Source: Pontibacillus salicampi (lineage in GTDB: Bacteria > Bacillota > Bacilli > Bacillales > BH030062). Taken from it: DNA of 64,000 nt. Of the stretch, positions 34,864 through 44,725 are shown piece by piece (within the stretch, counting starts at the first letter, position 1; the number at the start of each line of letters is the position of its first letter). The position numbers and the translations under genes were made by a program. Location: NCBI RefSeq assembly GCF_042434395.1, contig NZ_JBHLTP010000009.1, forward strand, positions 62,001 to 126,000, in the 5' to 3' direction. The notes under the pieces were generated by a model. The model saw only the letters and a list, made by a program, of their open reading frames with translations, searched no databases and was not told where the DNA came from.

Positions 34864-35784
34864 ATGAAGCATTTAGTTAACATGCAGGACCTTTCTAGAG
34901 AGGAAATCTACCATATTCTCCATGTCGCAAAGCAATTTAAAGGTAAAACTACCCTGCCTCATGTAAATGGAATGGTTGCTAATTTGTTTTTTGAGCCTAG
35001 TACACGAACGAGGGTTAGTTTTGAAGTAGCTGAGAAAAAGCTAGGTCTAGAAGTAGTAGAAGTTAATGCTGCAGCCTCTAGCGTTCAAAAAGGGGAATCC
35101 CTGTATGATACGATTCGTACTTTACAAGCAATAGGTGTGAACGCTGTGGTGATTAGACATCCAGAAGAAGAGTTTTATGCTTCTTTAATAGATACGATAG
35201 ATATCCCTATTATTAATGGGGGAGATGGAAAAGGAGAGCATCCTTCACAATGTTTACTTGATTTATTTACCATCTATGAGGAGTTTGGTCATTTTGAAGG
35301 CTTACAAATCGTCATCGCAGGAGATATACTCCACAGCAGAGTAGCGCGCTCCAACGCGCTTACCTTATCGAGATTAGGTGCAGATGTACGCTTCTCTGGA
35401 CCTCCCTCATGGCAAGATGAGCGTTTGCCGTTTCCTTACACAACTATGGATGAGGCTGTTGAGGATTGTGATGTATTAATGCTTTTAAGAGTGCAAAGGG
35501 AGCGACACGAGAAGGAGGAAAGTCATACAGATTACTTGGAACAATATGGATTAACAGCAGCAAGAGAAACGCGCATGCATCCAAAGAGCATTATTCTTCA
35601 TCCAGCGCCAGTCAATAGAGGAGTAGAAATAGAGGGGAAATTGGTTGAGTGTGACCGTTCGCGCATATTTACCCAAATGGAAAACGGTGTCTACGTTCGT
35701 ATGACTATTTTAAACCATTTATTAAACAAGGAGGGGTTAGATAATGAGTTTAGTATTAAAAAACGCTCGATTGCTGGAAGGTGA
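34864..35784 (+). CDS. pyrB: PyrB, aspartate carbamoyltransferase catalytic chain
   Basis: A 306-residue transcarbamoylase. FFEPSTRTRVSFE (~42-54) is the carbamoyl-phosphate signature; the aspartate-binding loop is near 220. It condenses carbamoyl phosphate and aspartate. No regulatory chain (pyrI) is present, as in other Bacillaceae. Its last 41 bases overlap pyrC, so the final ~13 residues are encoded twice in different frames. ATG 34864 follows AAAGGAGG. Confidence 0.97.
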   Translation: MKHLVNMQDLSREEIYHILHVAKQFKGKTTLPHVNGMVANLFFEPSTRTRVSFEVAEKKLGLEVVEVNAAASSVQKGESLYDTIRTLQAIGVNAVVIRHPEEEFYASLIDTIDIPIINGGDGKGEHPSQCLLDLFTIYEEFGHFEGLQIVIAGDILHSRVARSNALTLSRLGADVRFSGPPSWQDERLPFPYTTMDEAVEDCDVLMLLRVQRERHEKEESHTDYLEQYGLTAARETRMHPKSIILHPAPVNRGVEIEGKLVECDRSRIFTQMENGVYVRMTILNHLLNKEGLDNEFSIKKRSIAGR

Positions 35785-37030
35785 ACAAGAAGTAACCCGT
35801 AACATTCATGTAGAGGCAGGAGTTATTCAAACCATTAGTCAGCAGCCTATAGAAGCAACAGAGGAAATTGATTGCAGTGGGCTATTACTAGCTCCAGGTT
35901 TTGTTGACATTCACGTTCATATGAGAGAGCCAGGTGCAACAGATAAGGAAACGATAGCAACAGGAACAATGGCAGCAGCAAGAGGAGGCTTCACAACGGT
36001 TTGCGCCATGCCAAATACGAGACCTGTGCCCGATACAGAAGGCAATTTAGCACTTGTCCAAGAGCTGATCCAAGACCATGCATATGTTTCTGTTTTGCCA
36101 TACGCCTCTATCACTACCCGTCAATTAGGGGAAGAGCTGACTAACATGAAAGCTTTGCGCGCACTAGGTGCGGTAGCCTTTACAGATGACGGTGTTGGTG
36201 TACAGTCAGCAGACACTATGTTAAATGCAATGCAGCGGGCTAAGGAGATCGGCGCATCCATTGTTGCTCATTGCGAAGATAATAGTCTTATTCACAATGG
36301 AGTTATCCATCAAGGGGAAACGAGCCGAGCTCTTGGAGTAAATGGAATACCTAGCGTCTGTGAATCAGTACAAATTGCACGAGATGTTCTGTTAGCAGAA
36401 GCGACTGGATGTCACTATCATGTATGTCATGTTAGTACGAAAGAATCTGTTCGGGTTATAAGAGATGCCAAACGAGCAGGAATTCCAGTTACTGCAGAAG
36501 TAACTCCCCATCACTTGATACTCACGGAAGAAGATATTGTAGAGGATGATGCCATGTTTAAGATGAATCCTCCTCTTCGCTCTCGTGATGATCGGCGTGC
36601 TTTACTAAATGGTTTGATGGACGGAACGATTGATTGCATTGCCACAGACCACGCTCCACATACTGAAGAAGAAAAACAACAAGGCTTAAATAATGCACCT
36701 TTTGGGATAGTCGGCTTAGAAACAGCCTTTAGCTTACTACATACCTACCTCGTCAAAGAACAAAGATGTTCCTTAAAGGAGTTGATAGATTGGCTGACAA
36801 TTAAGCCAGCATCAGTATTTGGATTAGCTAGTGGAAAGATAGCGGTCGGCCAGCGAGCAGATTTCGTATTATTAGACTTAACTAAAGAATCAACCATTAA
36901 TCGGCACAGCCTGCTTTCGAAAGGAAAGAACACGCCGTTCCATGGCTACACCGTAGTTGGTTCACCGGTTTTAACCATGGTAAGTGGAGAGGTTGTCTGG
37001 AAGGAGGAATTGTCTTATGACAAAGCGTAA
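35744..37030 (+). CDS. pyrC: PyrC, dihydroorotase (class I)
   Basis: A 428-residue amidohydrolase. DIHVHMREPG (~57-66) supplies metal ligands; later ligands lie in HCED (~177-180), HVSTKE (~229-234) and TDHAPHTEEE (~302-311). It cyclises carbamoyl aspartate to dihydroorotate using two zinc ions. ATG 35744 follows AAGGAGGGG inside the end of pyrB. It overlaps carA by 14 bases. Confidence 0.97.
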   Translation: MSLVLKNARLLEGEQEVTRNIHVEAGVIQTISQQPIEATEEIDCSGLLLAPGFVDIHVHMREPGATDKETIATGTMAAARGGFTTVCAMPNTRPVPDTEGNLALVQELIQDHAYVSVLPYASITTRQLGEELTNMKALRALGAVAFTDDGVGVQSADTMLNAMQRAKEIGASIVAHCEDNSLIHNGVIHQGETSRALGVNGIPSVCESVQIARDVLLAEATGCHYHVCHVSTKESVRVIRDAKRAGIPVTAEVTPHHLILTEEDIVEDDAMFKMNPPLRSRDDRRALLNGLMDGTIDCIATDHAPHTEEEKQQGLNNAPFGIVGLETAFSLLHTYLVKEQRCSLKELIDWLTIKPASVFGLASGKIAVGQRADFVLLDLTKESTINRHSLLSKGKNTPFHGYTVVGSPVLTMVSGEVVWKEELSYDKA

Positions 37031-38126
37031 GCTCATATTAGAAGATGGAACAACATTTGTCGGCACAGCATTTGGAAGTGAACGGGAAAGCACGGGGGAA
37101 ATAGTATTTAACACGGGCATGACTGGTTATCAGGAAATTCTGTCTGATCCTTCCTACTGTGATCAAATAGTTACTTTTACCTATCCGCTCATTGGCAATT
37201 ACGGCATCAATAGAGAGGATTTTGAAACAATCCATCCATCTATTAATGGAATGATTGTGAAAGAGGTTTGCTCGTACCCTAGTAATTTCCGATCCGAAGA
37301 GTCCCTTGATTCATTTCTTAAAGCGAAGGATATCCCTGGCATAAGCGGGATTGATACTAGAAAGCTAACAAAACGAATTAGAGAGTACGGAACGATGAAA
37401 GGAACTTTTACAACCGCTGAAGCATCCTCAGAAGACGTCGCTTATACATTGAGCAATACACTCATGCCACGTAATCAAGTACAGAGAGTATCTACTATTA
37501 AGCCATATGTAGTTCCTGGTAGAGGAGAAAGAATTGTACTGGTTGATTTTGGTATGAAGCACGGCATACTAAGAGAATTTACAAAGCGTAACTGTCATGT
37601 CACCGTTGTACCTTATCACACTACTGCAGAAGAGATTCTTCAGTTAAAGCCAGATGGTGTAATGCTTTCCAATGGTCCTGGGAACCCAAAGGATGTTCCG
37701 GAGGCTGTAGAAATGATTCAAGGCATTCTTGGTCATATACCACTATTCGGGATTTGTTTGGGGCATCAGCTTTTTGCACTGGCATGCGGAGCAGAAACAT
37801 CGAAAATGAAATTTGGGCATAGAGGGTCTAATCATCCGGTAAAAGATATAGCATCTGGAAAAGTATATATGACATCTCAAAATCATGGTTATACAGTAGA
37901 GCGGGATTCGATCCATAAGGAGAGACTTATGATAAGCCAGTATGCTTTAAACGATAACAGTGTAGAAGGATTATATCATCAGGAATTCCCTGCCTTTTCG
38001 GTGCAGTATCATCCAGAAAGTGCACCGGGACCACAAGATTCCAATCCTTTGTTTGAGGAGTTCTTAACGATGATTCAACAGCATACTAGAAGGGAGCGAG
38101 TAGCATGCCTAAACGTCAAGATATAA
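37017..38126 (+). CDS. carA: CarA (PyrAA), carbamoyl-phosphate synthase small chain
   Basis: A 369-residue glutamine amidotransferase subunit. The N-terminal domain runs to ~170; the class I GATase domain has its nucleophile C247 in FGICLGHQ and the HPES motif near 333. It supplies ammonia from glutamine to CarB. ATG 37017 was chosen for AAGGAGG (37002-37008); the longer frame back to 36984 has no such site. This is the pyrimidine-pathway copy; an arginine-pathway copy may exist elsewhere. Confidence 0.96.
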   Translation: MTKRKLILEDGTTFVGTAFGSERESTGEIVFNTGMTGYQEILSDPSYCDQIVTFTYPLIGNYGINREDFETIHPSINGMIVKEVCSYPSNFRSEESLDSFLKAKDIPGISGIDTRKLTKRIREYGTMKGTFTTAEASSEDVAYTLSNTLMPRNQVQRVSTIKPYVVPGRGERIVLVDFGMKHGILREFTKRNCHVTVVPYHTTAEEILQLKPDGVMLSNGPGNPKDVPEAVEMIQGILGHIPLFGICLGHQLFALACGAETSKMKFGHRGSNHPVKDIASGKVYMTSQNHGYTVERDSIHKERLMISQYALNDNSVEGLYHQEFPAFSVQYHPESAPGPQDSNPLFEEFLTMIQQHTRRERVACLNVKI

Positions 38127-41100
38127 ACAAAATTCTCGTAATAGGGTCAGGACCAATTGTGATTGGTCAGGCAGCTGAATTTGATTACTCTGGGACACAA
38201 GCGTGTCAGGCACTAAAAGAGGAAGGGTATGAGGTCATTTTGGCCAATTCCAATCCAGCAACCATTATGACCGATCAGACCATTGCAGATGAAGTATATA
38301 TGGAGCCTCTAACGGTAGATTTCCTAGCCAAAATTATTCGTAAAGAAAAGCCTGATGCCTTATTACCAACCTTGGGGGGACAGACGGGCCTGAACATGGC
38401 TGTGCAGCTAGAAGAACATGGTATCTTAAACGAGTTTGGTGTGGAGCTGTTAGGCAGCTCGCTTGATGCTATCCAAAATGCAGAGGATCGTGAGAAATTT
38501 CGATCGTTAATGCATGAATTAAATGAGCCAGTGCCAGAAAGCACAGTAGTAAGTACAGTGGAAGAGGCGGTTGTATTTGCAAGGGAGATAGGCTATCCAG
38601 TAATTGTCCGTCCTGCATACACAATGGGTGGAGCTGGTGGTGGCATGTGCTATAGCGAAGCAGAGCTTCTTGAAATAGCTGGAAGTGGATTAGTCTTATC
38701 CCCGGTTGGGCAATGTCTTATTGAAAAAAATATCGCCGGCTTTAAAGAAATTGAGTACGAAGTCATGCGGGATAAAGAGGATCATGCCATCGTCGTTTGT
38801 AACATGGAAAACGTAGATCCTGTTGGCATACATACTGGCGATTCTATTGTTGTAGCTCCAAGCCAGACCTTAAGTGACCGAGAATATCAAATGCTTCGCG
38901 ATGCATCACTCCGAATCATTCGTGCATTAGGAATTGAGGGGGGCTGTAATGTACAGTTAGCGTTAGACCCTGACAGCTTTCAATACTATGTTATTGAGGT
39001 TAATCCAAGAGTGAGTCGATCCTCCGCTTTAGCATCTAAGGCAACGGGGTACCCCATTGCCAAGATTGCAGCGAAGATAGCTGTGGGTATCAATCTGGAT
39101 GAATTGAAGAACCCTGTAACCCAAACAACCTATGCCTGCTTTGAACCGGCACTGGACTATATTGTGACGAAAATTCCGCGCTGGCCTTTCGATAAATTCA
39201 TTCAGGGGAATAGGGTGCTTGGTACCCAGATGAAGGCTACAGGAGAAGTAATGGCAATTGGAAGAACGTTCGAGGAGTCTTTATTAAAAGCTAGTCGCTC
39301 TCTCGAGATAGGAGCGGAGGAATTCTTTTTAGAGGGTGCGGATAAGCTAGAGGATTCTGTATTAGACCACCGTTTGCAAAAAGCAGATGACGAAAGACTC
39401 TTCCTTATTGCGGAAGCATTTAGAAGAGGATATACCATGGAGCAGGTGCAGCAATTAACTACCATGGACCCGTTTTTCGTATATAAATTCCAGCAGTTAA
39501 TCTTGTTGGAGAAGCAGTTGACCACCCTGCCATGGGACCTTGATTTACTGACAGAAGCCAAGAGAAAAGGGTTTTCGGATGGTGCACTGTCCCGTATATG
39601 GAATACATCAGAAGCGGCAATCTATCAGTTTAGGCAACAGCAAGGCATTTTGCCGGTTTATAAGATGGTAGATACTTGCGCGGCCGAATTCGAATCGGCG
39701 ACACCTTATTATTATAGTACCTATGAGGAAGAGAATGAATCAACCCAGTCTAATAGGGATAAGGTGCTTGTTCTAGGTTCGGGTCCTATTCGCATCGGGC
39801 AGGGGGTAGAGTTTGATTACGCTACCGTTCACTCCGTATTAGCGTTACGAGAAGCGGGCTATGAAGCCATTATTATGAACAATAATCCTGAGACTGTTTC
39901 AACTGACTTCAGCATCTCCGATAAGCTGTACTTTGAACCACTCACGATTGAAGATGTAATGCACGTTGTTTCATTAGAGAAGCCTATCGGAGTCATTGTC
40001 CAATTTGGAGGACAAACAGCTATTAATCTAGCAGAAGCATTAGATAAACGAGGGGTGAGAATTCTCGGAACCTCTATGGAGGCGATTGACCGTTCTGAGA
40101 ATAGAGATAAATTTGAACACACCCTCACAAAACTGAACATTCCTCAGCCAAAAGGGGTTAGCGCCACTAGCACAGAAGAAGCATTAAAGGTATCAGAATC
40201 CCTTGGCTTTCCGGTCGTAGTCAGACCTTCCTACGTGTTAGGCGGCAGAGCTATGGAAATAGTGTATGATCGTAAGGATCTCAAGCGTTATATTGAAGAA
40301 GCGGTACGAATTCATAAAGAGCATCCAGTGCTGATTGATCGATACATGACAGGGATTGAGATTGAAGTAGACGCAATAAGTGATGGAGAAACGGTTGTCA
40401 TACCTGGAATTATGGAGCACATTGAACGTGCTGGCATTCATTCTGGCGATTCCATAGCTGTGTACCCTACTCAGAGAATATCAAAAGAAATGAAGCAGGA
40501 GTGTGTGGACAGTACGATCCGAATTGCGAAAGAATTAGGTATTCAAGGGCTCATTAACATTCAATTTGTTCTCCACGATGACAAGATTTATGTGTTGGAA
40601 GTCAACCCAAGAGCAAGCAGAACGGTACCATTCTTAAGTAAAATTACAGGAATAACAATGGCCAATATCGCTACACAGGTTATGCTTGGGCATTCCTTAG
40701 TGGAACTAGGCTTTACGGACGGAGTTTTACCAGAACCAGAAGATGTTAATGTGAAAGTGCCGGTTTTCTCATTTGAGAAATTACGAAGTGTCGACGCCTT
40801 CCTCGGACCTGAGATGAAATCAACTGGAGAAGTCATTGGGCGTGACAAAACACTGGAAAAAGCCTTATATAAGGGCTTAACTGCATCTGGTATTCATATT
40901 CCAACAGCAGGTTCTGTCTTATTAACGGTTGCAGATAAAGATAAAGAGGAGATGGTGGAAATTGCCCAGCGCTTCCATCAGCTAGGATTTGATTTATACG
41001 CTACGAAAGGAACCGGTTCCTTACTCATCGAAACTGGTCTACCCGTTCAGATTGTGGACAAAATTGGGTCAGAGGAAAAGAACGTCCTTGATGTAGTAGA

Positions 41101-41308
41101 GAAAGAGCAGGCACAATTTGTCATTAACACATTAACGAAAGGGAAGCAGTCCAGATCTGATGGATTTCGAATCAGACGGGAGGCTGTAGAGCATGGCATA
41201 CCTTGTTTAACCGCTCTAGATACTGCCAGAGCGATACTACGTGTTATTGAATCCATGACCTTCACTGCAGAATCCATGCCAAGACAAAAGGTGGGGAATC
41301 CATGCTAA
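38105..41308 (+). CDS. carB: CarB (PyrAB), carbamoyl-phosphate synthase large chain
   Basis: A 1067-residue enzyme made of two homologous ATP-grasp halves (~1-400 and ~550-930) and a C-terminal allosteric MGS-like domain (~935-1060). Each half begins with the same pattern: ILVIGSGPIVIGQAAEFDYS and VLVLGSGPIRIGQGVEFDYA. It makes carbamoyl phosphate from bicarbonate, ammonia and two ATP. ATG 38105 overlaps carA by 22 bases; the end overlaps pyrK by 7. Confidence 0.98.
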   Translation: MPKRQDINKILVIGSGPIVIGQAAEFDYSGTQACQALKEEGYEVILANSNPATIMTDQTIADEVYMEPLTVDFLAKIIRKEKPDALLPTLGGQTGLNMAVQLEEHGILNEFGVELLGSSLDAIQNAEDREKFRSLMHELNEPVPESTVVSTVEEAVVFAREIGYPVIVRPAYTMGGAGGGMCYSEAELLEIAGSGLVLSPVGQCLIEKNIAGFKEIEYEVMRDKEDHAIVVCNMENVDPVGIHTGDSIVVAPSQTLSDREYQMLRDASLRIIRALGIEGGCNVQLALDPDSFQYYVIEVNPRVSRSSALASKATGYPIAKIAAKIAVGINLDELKNPVTQTTYACFEPALDYIVTKIPRWPFDKFIQGNRVLGTQMKATGEVMAIGRTFEESLLKASRSLEIGAEEFFLEGADKLEDSVLDHRLQKADDERLFLIAEAFRRGYTMEQVQQLTTMDPFFVYKFQQLILLEKQLTTLPWDLDLLTEAKRKGFSDGALSRIWNTSEAAIYQFRQQQGILPVYKMVDTCAAEFESATPYYYSTYEEENESTQSNRDKVLVLGSGPIRIGQGVEFDYATVHSVLALREAGYEAIIMNNNPETVSTDFSISDKLYFEPLTIEDVMHVVSLEKPIGVIVQFGGQTAINLAEALDKRGVRILGTSMEAIDRSENRDKFEHTLTKLNIPQPKGVSATSTEEALKVSESLGFPVVVRPSYVLGGRAMEIVYDRKDLKRYIEEAVRIHKEHPVLIDRYMTGIEIEVDAISDGETVVIPGIMEHIERAGIHSGDSIAVYPTQRISKEMKQECVDSTIRIAKELGIQGLINIQFVLHDDKIYVLEVNPRASRTVPFLSKITGITMANIATQVMLGHSLVELGFTDGVLPEPEDVNVKVPVFSFEKLRSVDAFLGPEMKSTGEVIGRDKTLEKALYKGLTASGIHIPTAGSVLLTVADKDKEEMVEIAQRFHQLGFDLYATKGTGSLLIETGLPVQIVDKIGSEEKNVLDVVEKEQAQFVINTLTKGKQSRSDGFRIRREAVEHGIPCLTALDTARAILRVIESMTFTAESMPRQKVGNPC

Positions 41309-42069
41309 CAAAGGAAGATATGATTGTCGTTAAGCAAGTAAGGATAGCCAAGGACACCTACGAACTGATTCTGGAAGGAGAGCTCACACTCCAAATGAAC
41401 GAGCCTGGACAGTTTATTCATCTGCAAATTGGAAATGGACGTGAACATGTTCTGCGAAGACCCATCTCCATGGCGGATGTAAACGGGAATCAGTTAACCA
41501 TTGTGTATCGGATTATGGGAGCAGGGACAAAATGGCTTGCTGAGAGAGAAGCAGGCGATGCTATAAACGTTTTGGCACCGCTAGGGAACGGATTCCCAAC
41601 CCACGCCATAAGCAATACCAACATTTTATTAGTAGGAGGAGGAGTAGGGGTCCCTCCTCTCTATTACCTCGGTAAAAAGCTTAAAGCTCAAGGCAATCGT
41701 CTTACTACTGTGTTAGGCTTTCAAACAAAAGATGCTGTTTTTTATGAGCAACGGTTTCGTGAGCTTGGAGATTGTATCGTAACGACTAATGATGGCAGTT
41801 ATGGACAAACAGGATTTGTCACGGACGTTATCTCAGGGCTGACAGAGATAAACCGTTATTATGCATGTGGTCCAACCCCGATGTTAAAGGCTGTATCTCA
41901 ACAAATTTCTGTGCCGGGCTATATCTCACTAGAGGAAAGGATGGGCTGCGGTGTAGGGGCCTGTTTCGCTTGTGTATGTTCAACCATAGATGGCAACGAT
42001 AAGAAGGGGTATCGAAAAATATGTCAGGATGGACCGGTATTTCCTGCGAATGAGGTGGTATTAGTATGA
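41302..42069 (+). CDS. pyrK: PyrK, electron-transfer subunit of dihydroorotate dehydrogenase B
   Basis: A 255-residue ferredoxin-reductase-like protein. FAD domain with RRPISMADV (~53-61), NAD-binding GGGVGVPPLYYLGK (~113-126), and a C-terminal [2Fe-2S] site with four cysteines in MGCGVGACFACVC and ICQDGP (~214-242). It passes electrons from PyrD to NAD+. Coupled by overlap to both neighbours. Confidence 0.96.
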   Translation: MLTKEDMIVVKQVRIAKDTYELILEGELTLQMNEPGQFIHLQIGNGREHVLRRPISMADVNGNQLTIVYRIMGAGTKWLAEREAGDAINVLAPLGNGFPTHAISNTNILLVGGGVGVPPLYYLGKKLKAQGNRLTTVLGFQTKDAVFYEQRFRELGDCIVTTNDGSYGQTGFVTDVISGLTEINRYYACGPTPMLKAVSQQISVPGYISLEERMGCGVGACFACVCSTIDGNDKKGYRKICQDGPVFPANEVVLV

Positions 42070-43007
42070 ATCTAGCAATCTCTTTACCAGGTCTTGATAT
42101 GAAAAATCCAATCCTGCCAGCTTCAGGCTGCTTTGGATTCGGAAAAGAATATAGCCAATTTTATGACTTGAATCAGCTTGGAGCTATTACGATAAAGGCT
42201 GCGACAGGGAATGGGAGATACGGGAATCCAACTCCGCGTGTAGCAGAAACATCTGCTGGGATGTTAAACGCTATAGGACTGCAAAACCCAGGTGTGGAAG
42301 CTATTGTCGCAGAAGAGCTTCCATTCTTATCCACATTCCACACTCCAGTAATAGCTAATATTGCGGGTAGTACCGAAGAGGAATATACACATGTAGCGAA
42401 AGTACTTTCAGAATCAGGGCTAGTATCTGCTTTGGAGTTAAATATTTCGTGTCCCAATGTTAAAGAGGGCGGAATTCAGTTTGGAACAGATCCAGTACTT
42501 GCTGCCTCCTTAACGAGAAAAGTAAAAAGCGTAAGCAATGTTCCTGTCTATGTGAAGCTCTCTCCGAATACAGGTGACTTGAAAGGGATGGCAAAAGCAG
42601 TGGAGGCCGCCGGAGCAGATGGATTATCAATGATTAATACACTAATTGGAATGAAGCTTGATTTACAGACAGGGAAGCCGATTCTATCAAATAAAACAGG
42701 CGGCCTTTCTGGTCCTGCCATAAAGCCGGTTGCTATTCGGATGATATACGAGGTGAGTCAGGTAGTTCACATCCCTATTATTGGCATGGGAGGTGTGACG
42801 TGTGCAGAGGATGTATTAGAGTATCTGCTAGCAGGAGCAAGTGCAGTGGCAGTTGGAACGGCAAACTTTACAAACCCACTAGTGTGTCCTGAAATAATCG
42901 ACGCTCTGCCAGAAACGCTATCTAATTATGGATACTCTTCCATTGAAGAATGTATAGAGAGGAGCCATAAAAATGATCCAGCATCATCCCTTATTTCTCG
43001 CTCTTGA
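42066..43007 (+). CDS. pyrD: PyrD (class 1B), dihydroorotate dehydrogenase catalytic subunit
   Basis: A 313-residue FMN-dependent TIM barrel. The catalytic cysteine lies in ELNISCPNVKEGG (~126-138); VYVKLSPN and GMGGVTCAEDV are FMN and phosphate-binding segments. With PyrK it forms the NAD-linked heterotetramer that makes orotate. ATG 42066 overlaps the pyrK stop (ATGA); the 3' end overlaps pyrF by 35 bases. Confidence 0.97.
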   Translation: MNLAISLPGLDMKNPILPASGCFGFGKEYSQFYDLNQLGAITIKAATGNGRYGNPTPRVAETSAGMLNAIGLQNPGVEAIVAEELPFLSTFHTPVIANIAGSTEEEYTHVAKVLSESGLVSALELNISCPNVKEGGIQFGTDPVLAASLTRKVKSVSNVPVYVKLSPNTGDLKGMAKAVEAAGADGLSMINTLIGMKLDLQTGKPILSNKTGGLSGPAIKPVAIRMIYEVSQVVHIPIIGMGGVTCAEDVLEYLLAGASAVAVGTANFTNPLVCPEIIDALPETLSNYGYSSIEECIERSHKNDPASSLISRS

Positions 43008-43704
43008 TTTCTCAACAGGGGAAAAAGCGCTACAGTTTCTCCAACAGCATAATCTTCATGAAATACCTGTGAAGGTTGGTATAGAACTGTTTTACAAAGA
43101 AGGACCATCGATTATATCAGCTTTGAAAGAACGAGGTCACCCTATTTTTCTTGATGTAAAAATGCATGACATACCTAATACAGTAAAGCAAGCTGCTAAA
43201 GGCATTGCATCCCTAGGGATAGATGTGGTGAATGTACACGCTGCAGGCGGGAGGAAAATGATGGAGGCTGCTCTTCAAGGAGTGACAGAGGGAGCTACAG
43301 GTACCAAACGTCCACTTATTCTCGCTGTTACACAGTTAACCTCGACCGATGAAAGGATGCTCCACCATGAACTGTGTATACAGGAGCGAATGGAGGACGT
43401 CGTAGCTTCCTATGCGCAGAATGCACAGACAGAAGGATTAGATGGGGTGGTATGCTCTGTTCAAGAAGTAGAACTTATCAGAAAAGCATGCGGAGATGAT
43501 TTCTTTACTGTTACACCAGGCATCAGAAGAGCAGAACAAAATCATAATGACCAAGTTCGAATTGCGACACCAGCTCTGGCAAAACAAAAAGGGGCTACTT
43601 CCATTGTTGTTGGAAGAGGGATTACACAAGCTAGCAATCCAAAGCAAACGTATCAAGCTTATGAAGAGGAGTGGAAGAATGGATATACAACGACCTTTAG
43701 CTGA
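42973..43704 (+). CDS. pyrF: PyrF, orotidine 5'-phosphate decarboxylase
   Basis: A 243-residue TIM-barrel decarboxylase. The catalytic Lys-Asp array lies in FLDVKMHDIPNTV (~57-69); LALDFSTGEKA at the N-terminus and VTPGIRR near 178 are also typical. It converts OMP to UMP, which feeds back through PyrR. ATG 42973 follows GAGAGGAG inside the pyrD end. Confidence 0.96.
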   Translation: MIQHHPLFLALDFSTGEKALQFLQQHNLHEIPVKVGIELFYKEGPSIISALKERGHPIFLDVKMHDIPNTVKQAAKGIASLGIDVVNVHAAGGRKMMEAALQGVTEGATGTKRPLILAVTQLTSTDERMLHHELCIQERMEDVVASYAQNAQTEGLDGVVCSVQEVELIRKACGDDFFTVTPGIRRAEQNHNDQVRIATPALAKQKGATSIVVGRGITQASNPKQTYQAYEEEWKNGYTTTFS

Positions 43705-44320
43705 ATCACTGTACCAATTAGGTGCCTTGCAAGTAAACGATCAACAGCCATTTCAATGGACATCTGGCATTTTGTCACCTGTTTATTGTGACAATCGATT
43801 GACTATGAGTGATGTAACGATACGAAAACAAATCGCAAATAGCATGGCTACCTATATTCAGACCCACTTTCCTCATACGGAAGTGATTGCAGGGTGTGCC
43901 ACCGCAGGCATCCCTCATGCTGCCTGGGTAGCAGAGGCACTATCCCTTCCAATGGTGTATGTAAGAGATAAGCCGAAAGGACATGGAAAGCAAAACCAAA
44001 TAGAAGGACGCATTACGAGCGGGCAGCGTGCGATTGTTGTTGAAGACTTAATATCTACAGGTAAGAGCTCGTTAAATTGTGTGAAGGCATTAGAGGATGA
44101 GGGTGTATATGTAGAAAAGGTAGTAGCTATTTTTACGTACGAATTACCTGAAGCGAACATCGCATTTGAGGAGGCATGTGTCGAGTATTACGCTTTAACG
44201 AACTTTACTGCACTGCTTTCATTTATGAGGGATAAAGCTACTATTACAGAGGCACAATATACACATCTCTTAACTTTCCGAGAGGATCCAAGAGCTTTTT
44301 CCTTAACCTACCAGCCCTAA
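43679..44320 (+). CDS. pyrE: PyrE, orotate phosphoribosyltransferase
   Basis: A 213-residue type I phosphoribosyltransferase. WTSGILSPVYCDNR (~27-40) binds orotate; the PRPP loop is AIVVEDLISTGKS (~117-129). The frame is open far upstream (to 43496), but family length and AGAGGAGTGG just before it fix ATG 43679. It overlaps pyrF by 26 bases. Last gene of the operon; only a weak terminator-like hairpin follows (44319-44345). Confidence 0.95.
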   Translation: MDIQRPLAESLYQLGALQVNDQQPFQWTSGILSPVYCDNRLTMSDVTIRKQIANSMATYIQTHFPHTEVIAGCATAGIPHAAWVAEALSLPMVYVRDKPKGHGKQNQIEGRITSGQRAIVVEDLISTGKSSLNCVKALEDEGVYVEKVVAIFTYELPEANIAFEEACVEYYALTNFTALLSFMRDKATITEAQYTHLLTFREDPRAFSLTYQP

Positions 44321-44345
44321 GCCCGCTTGTAATGGGGGCTTGACT
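44319..44345 (+). terminator. Weak candidate terminator after pyrE
   Basis: AAGCCC (44319-44324) and GGGCTT (44336-44341) pair around an 11-nt loop, followed by GACTTTT. The stem is short and the T-run poor. CTTGAC/GTCAAG at 44339-44362 is an overlapping alternative hairpin. Confidence 0.35.
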
Positions 44346-44387
44346 TTTGTACAATCATGTCAAGATAGCGACCACTAGAAAGTAGTG

Positions 44388-44666
44388 ATGGAAATGACAT
44401 TTAAAAAGCAAGCAGCCATTATGATTGGGAATGCGGCTTTAGGACTTATTACTTGTTATTTATATTTATTCTTTTGGGTAAGCTTCTCGTTCTCAAGCTC
44501 CATGCTAACGATGGAGGCACTTGCCAGCACCATTATACCGCTGACGATAGCCGGGGTGTACAATGCGCTTATTATACGAAAAGACGAGAAAATGGGCTGG
44601 ATATACGCAGTAGCAACCTATGTAGGAACCATTGTATTGTTTATGATTATTTTCGTGTTATTTTAA
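44388..44666 (+). CDS. Small three-helix membrane protein, unrecognised
   Basis: A 92-residue protein that I do not recognise. It has three hydrophobic segments (~10-30, ~38-60, ~70-92), a short basic N-terminus (FKKQ) and a polar IRKDEK turn between helices 2 and 3, suggesting an inside-facing loop. ATG 44388, GTG 44385 and ATG 44394 are all possible starts; the binding site (AGAAAG) is weak. It stands alone between pyrE and the convergent rqcH, where B. subtilis carries a sulfate assimilation gene cluster. A genuine gene is likely because of the coherent membrane topology, but function is unknown. Confidence 0.6.
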   Translation: MEMTFKKQAAIMIGNAALGLITCYLYLFFWVSFSFSSSMLTMEALASTIIPLTIAGVYNALIIRKDEKMGWIYAVATYVGTIVLFMIIFVLF

Positions 44667-44725
44667 GAGCTTAGAACAACATTGGTCTATATCCGGAATT
44701 AAAACCTCTTATTTTAAGGATAGAT

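Noticed and set aside
43496..43678. N-terminal extension of pyrE
   Set aside because: It lies inside pyrF, has no binding site, and the protein would be about 60 residues longer than the family.
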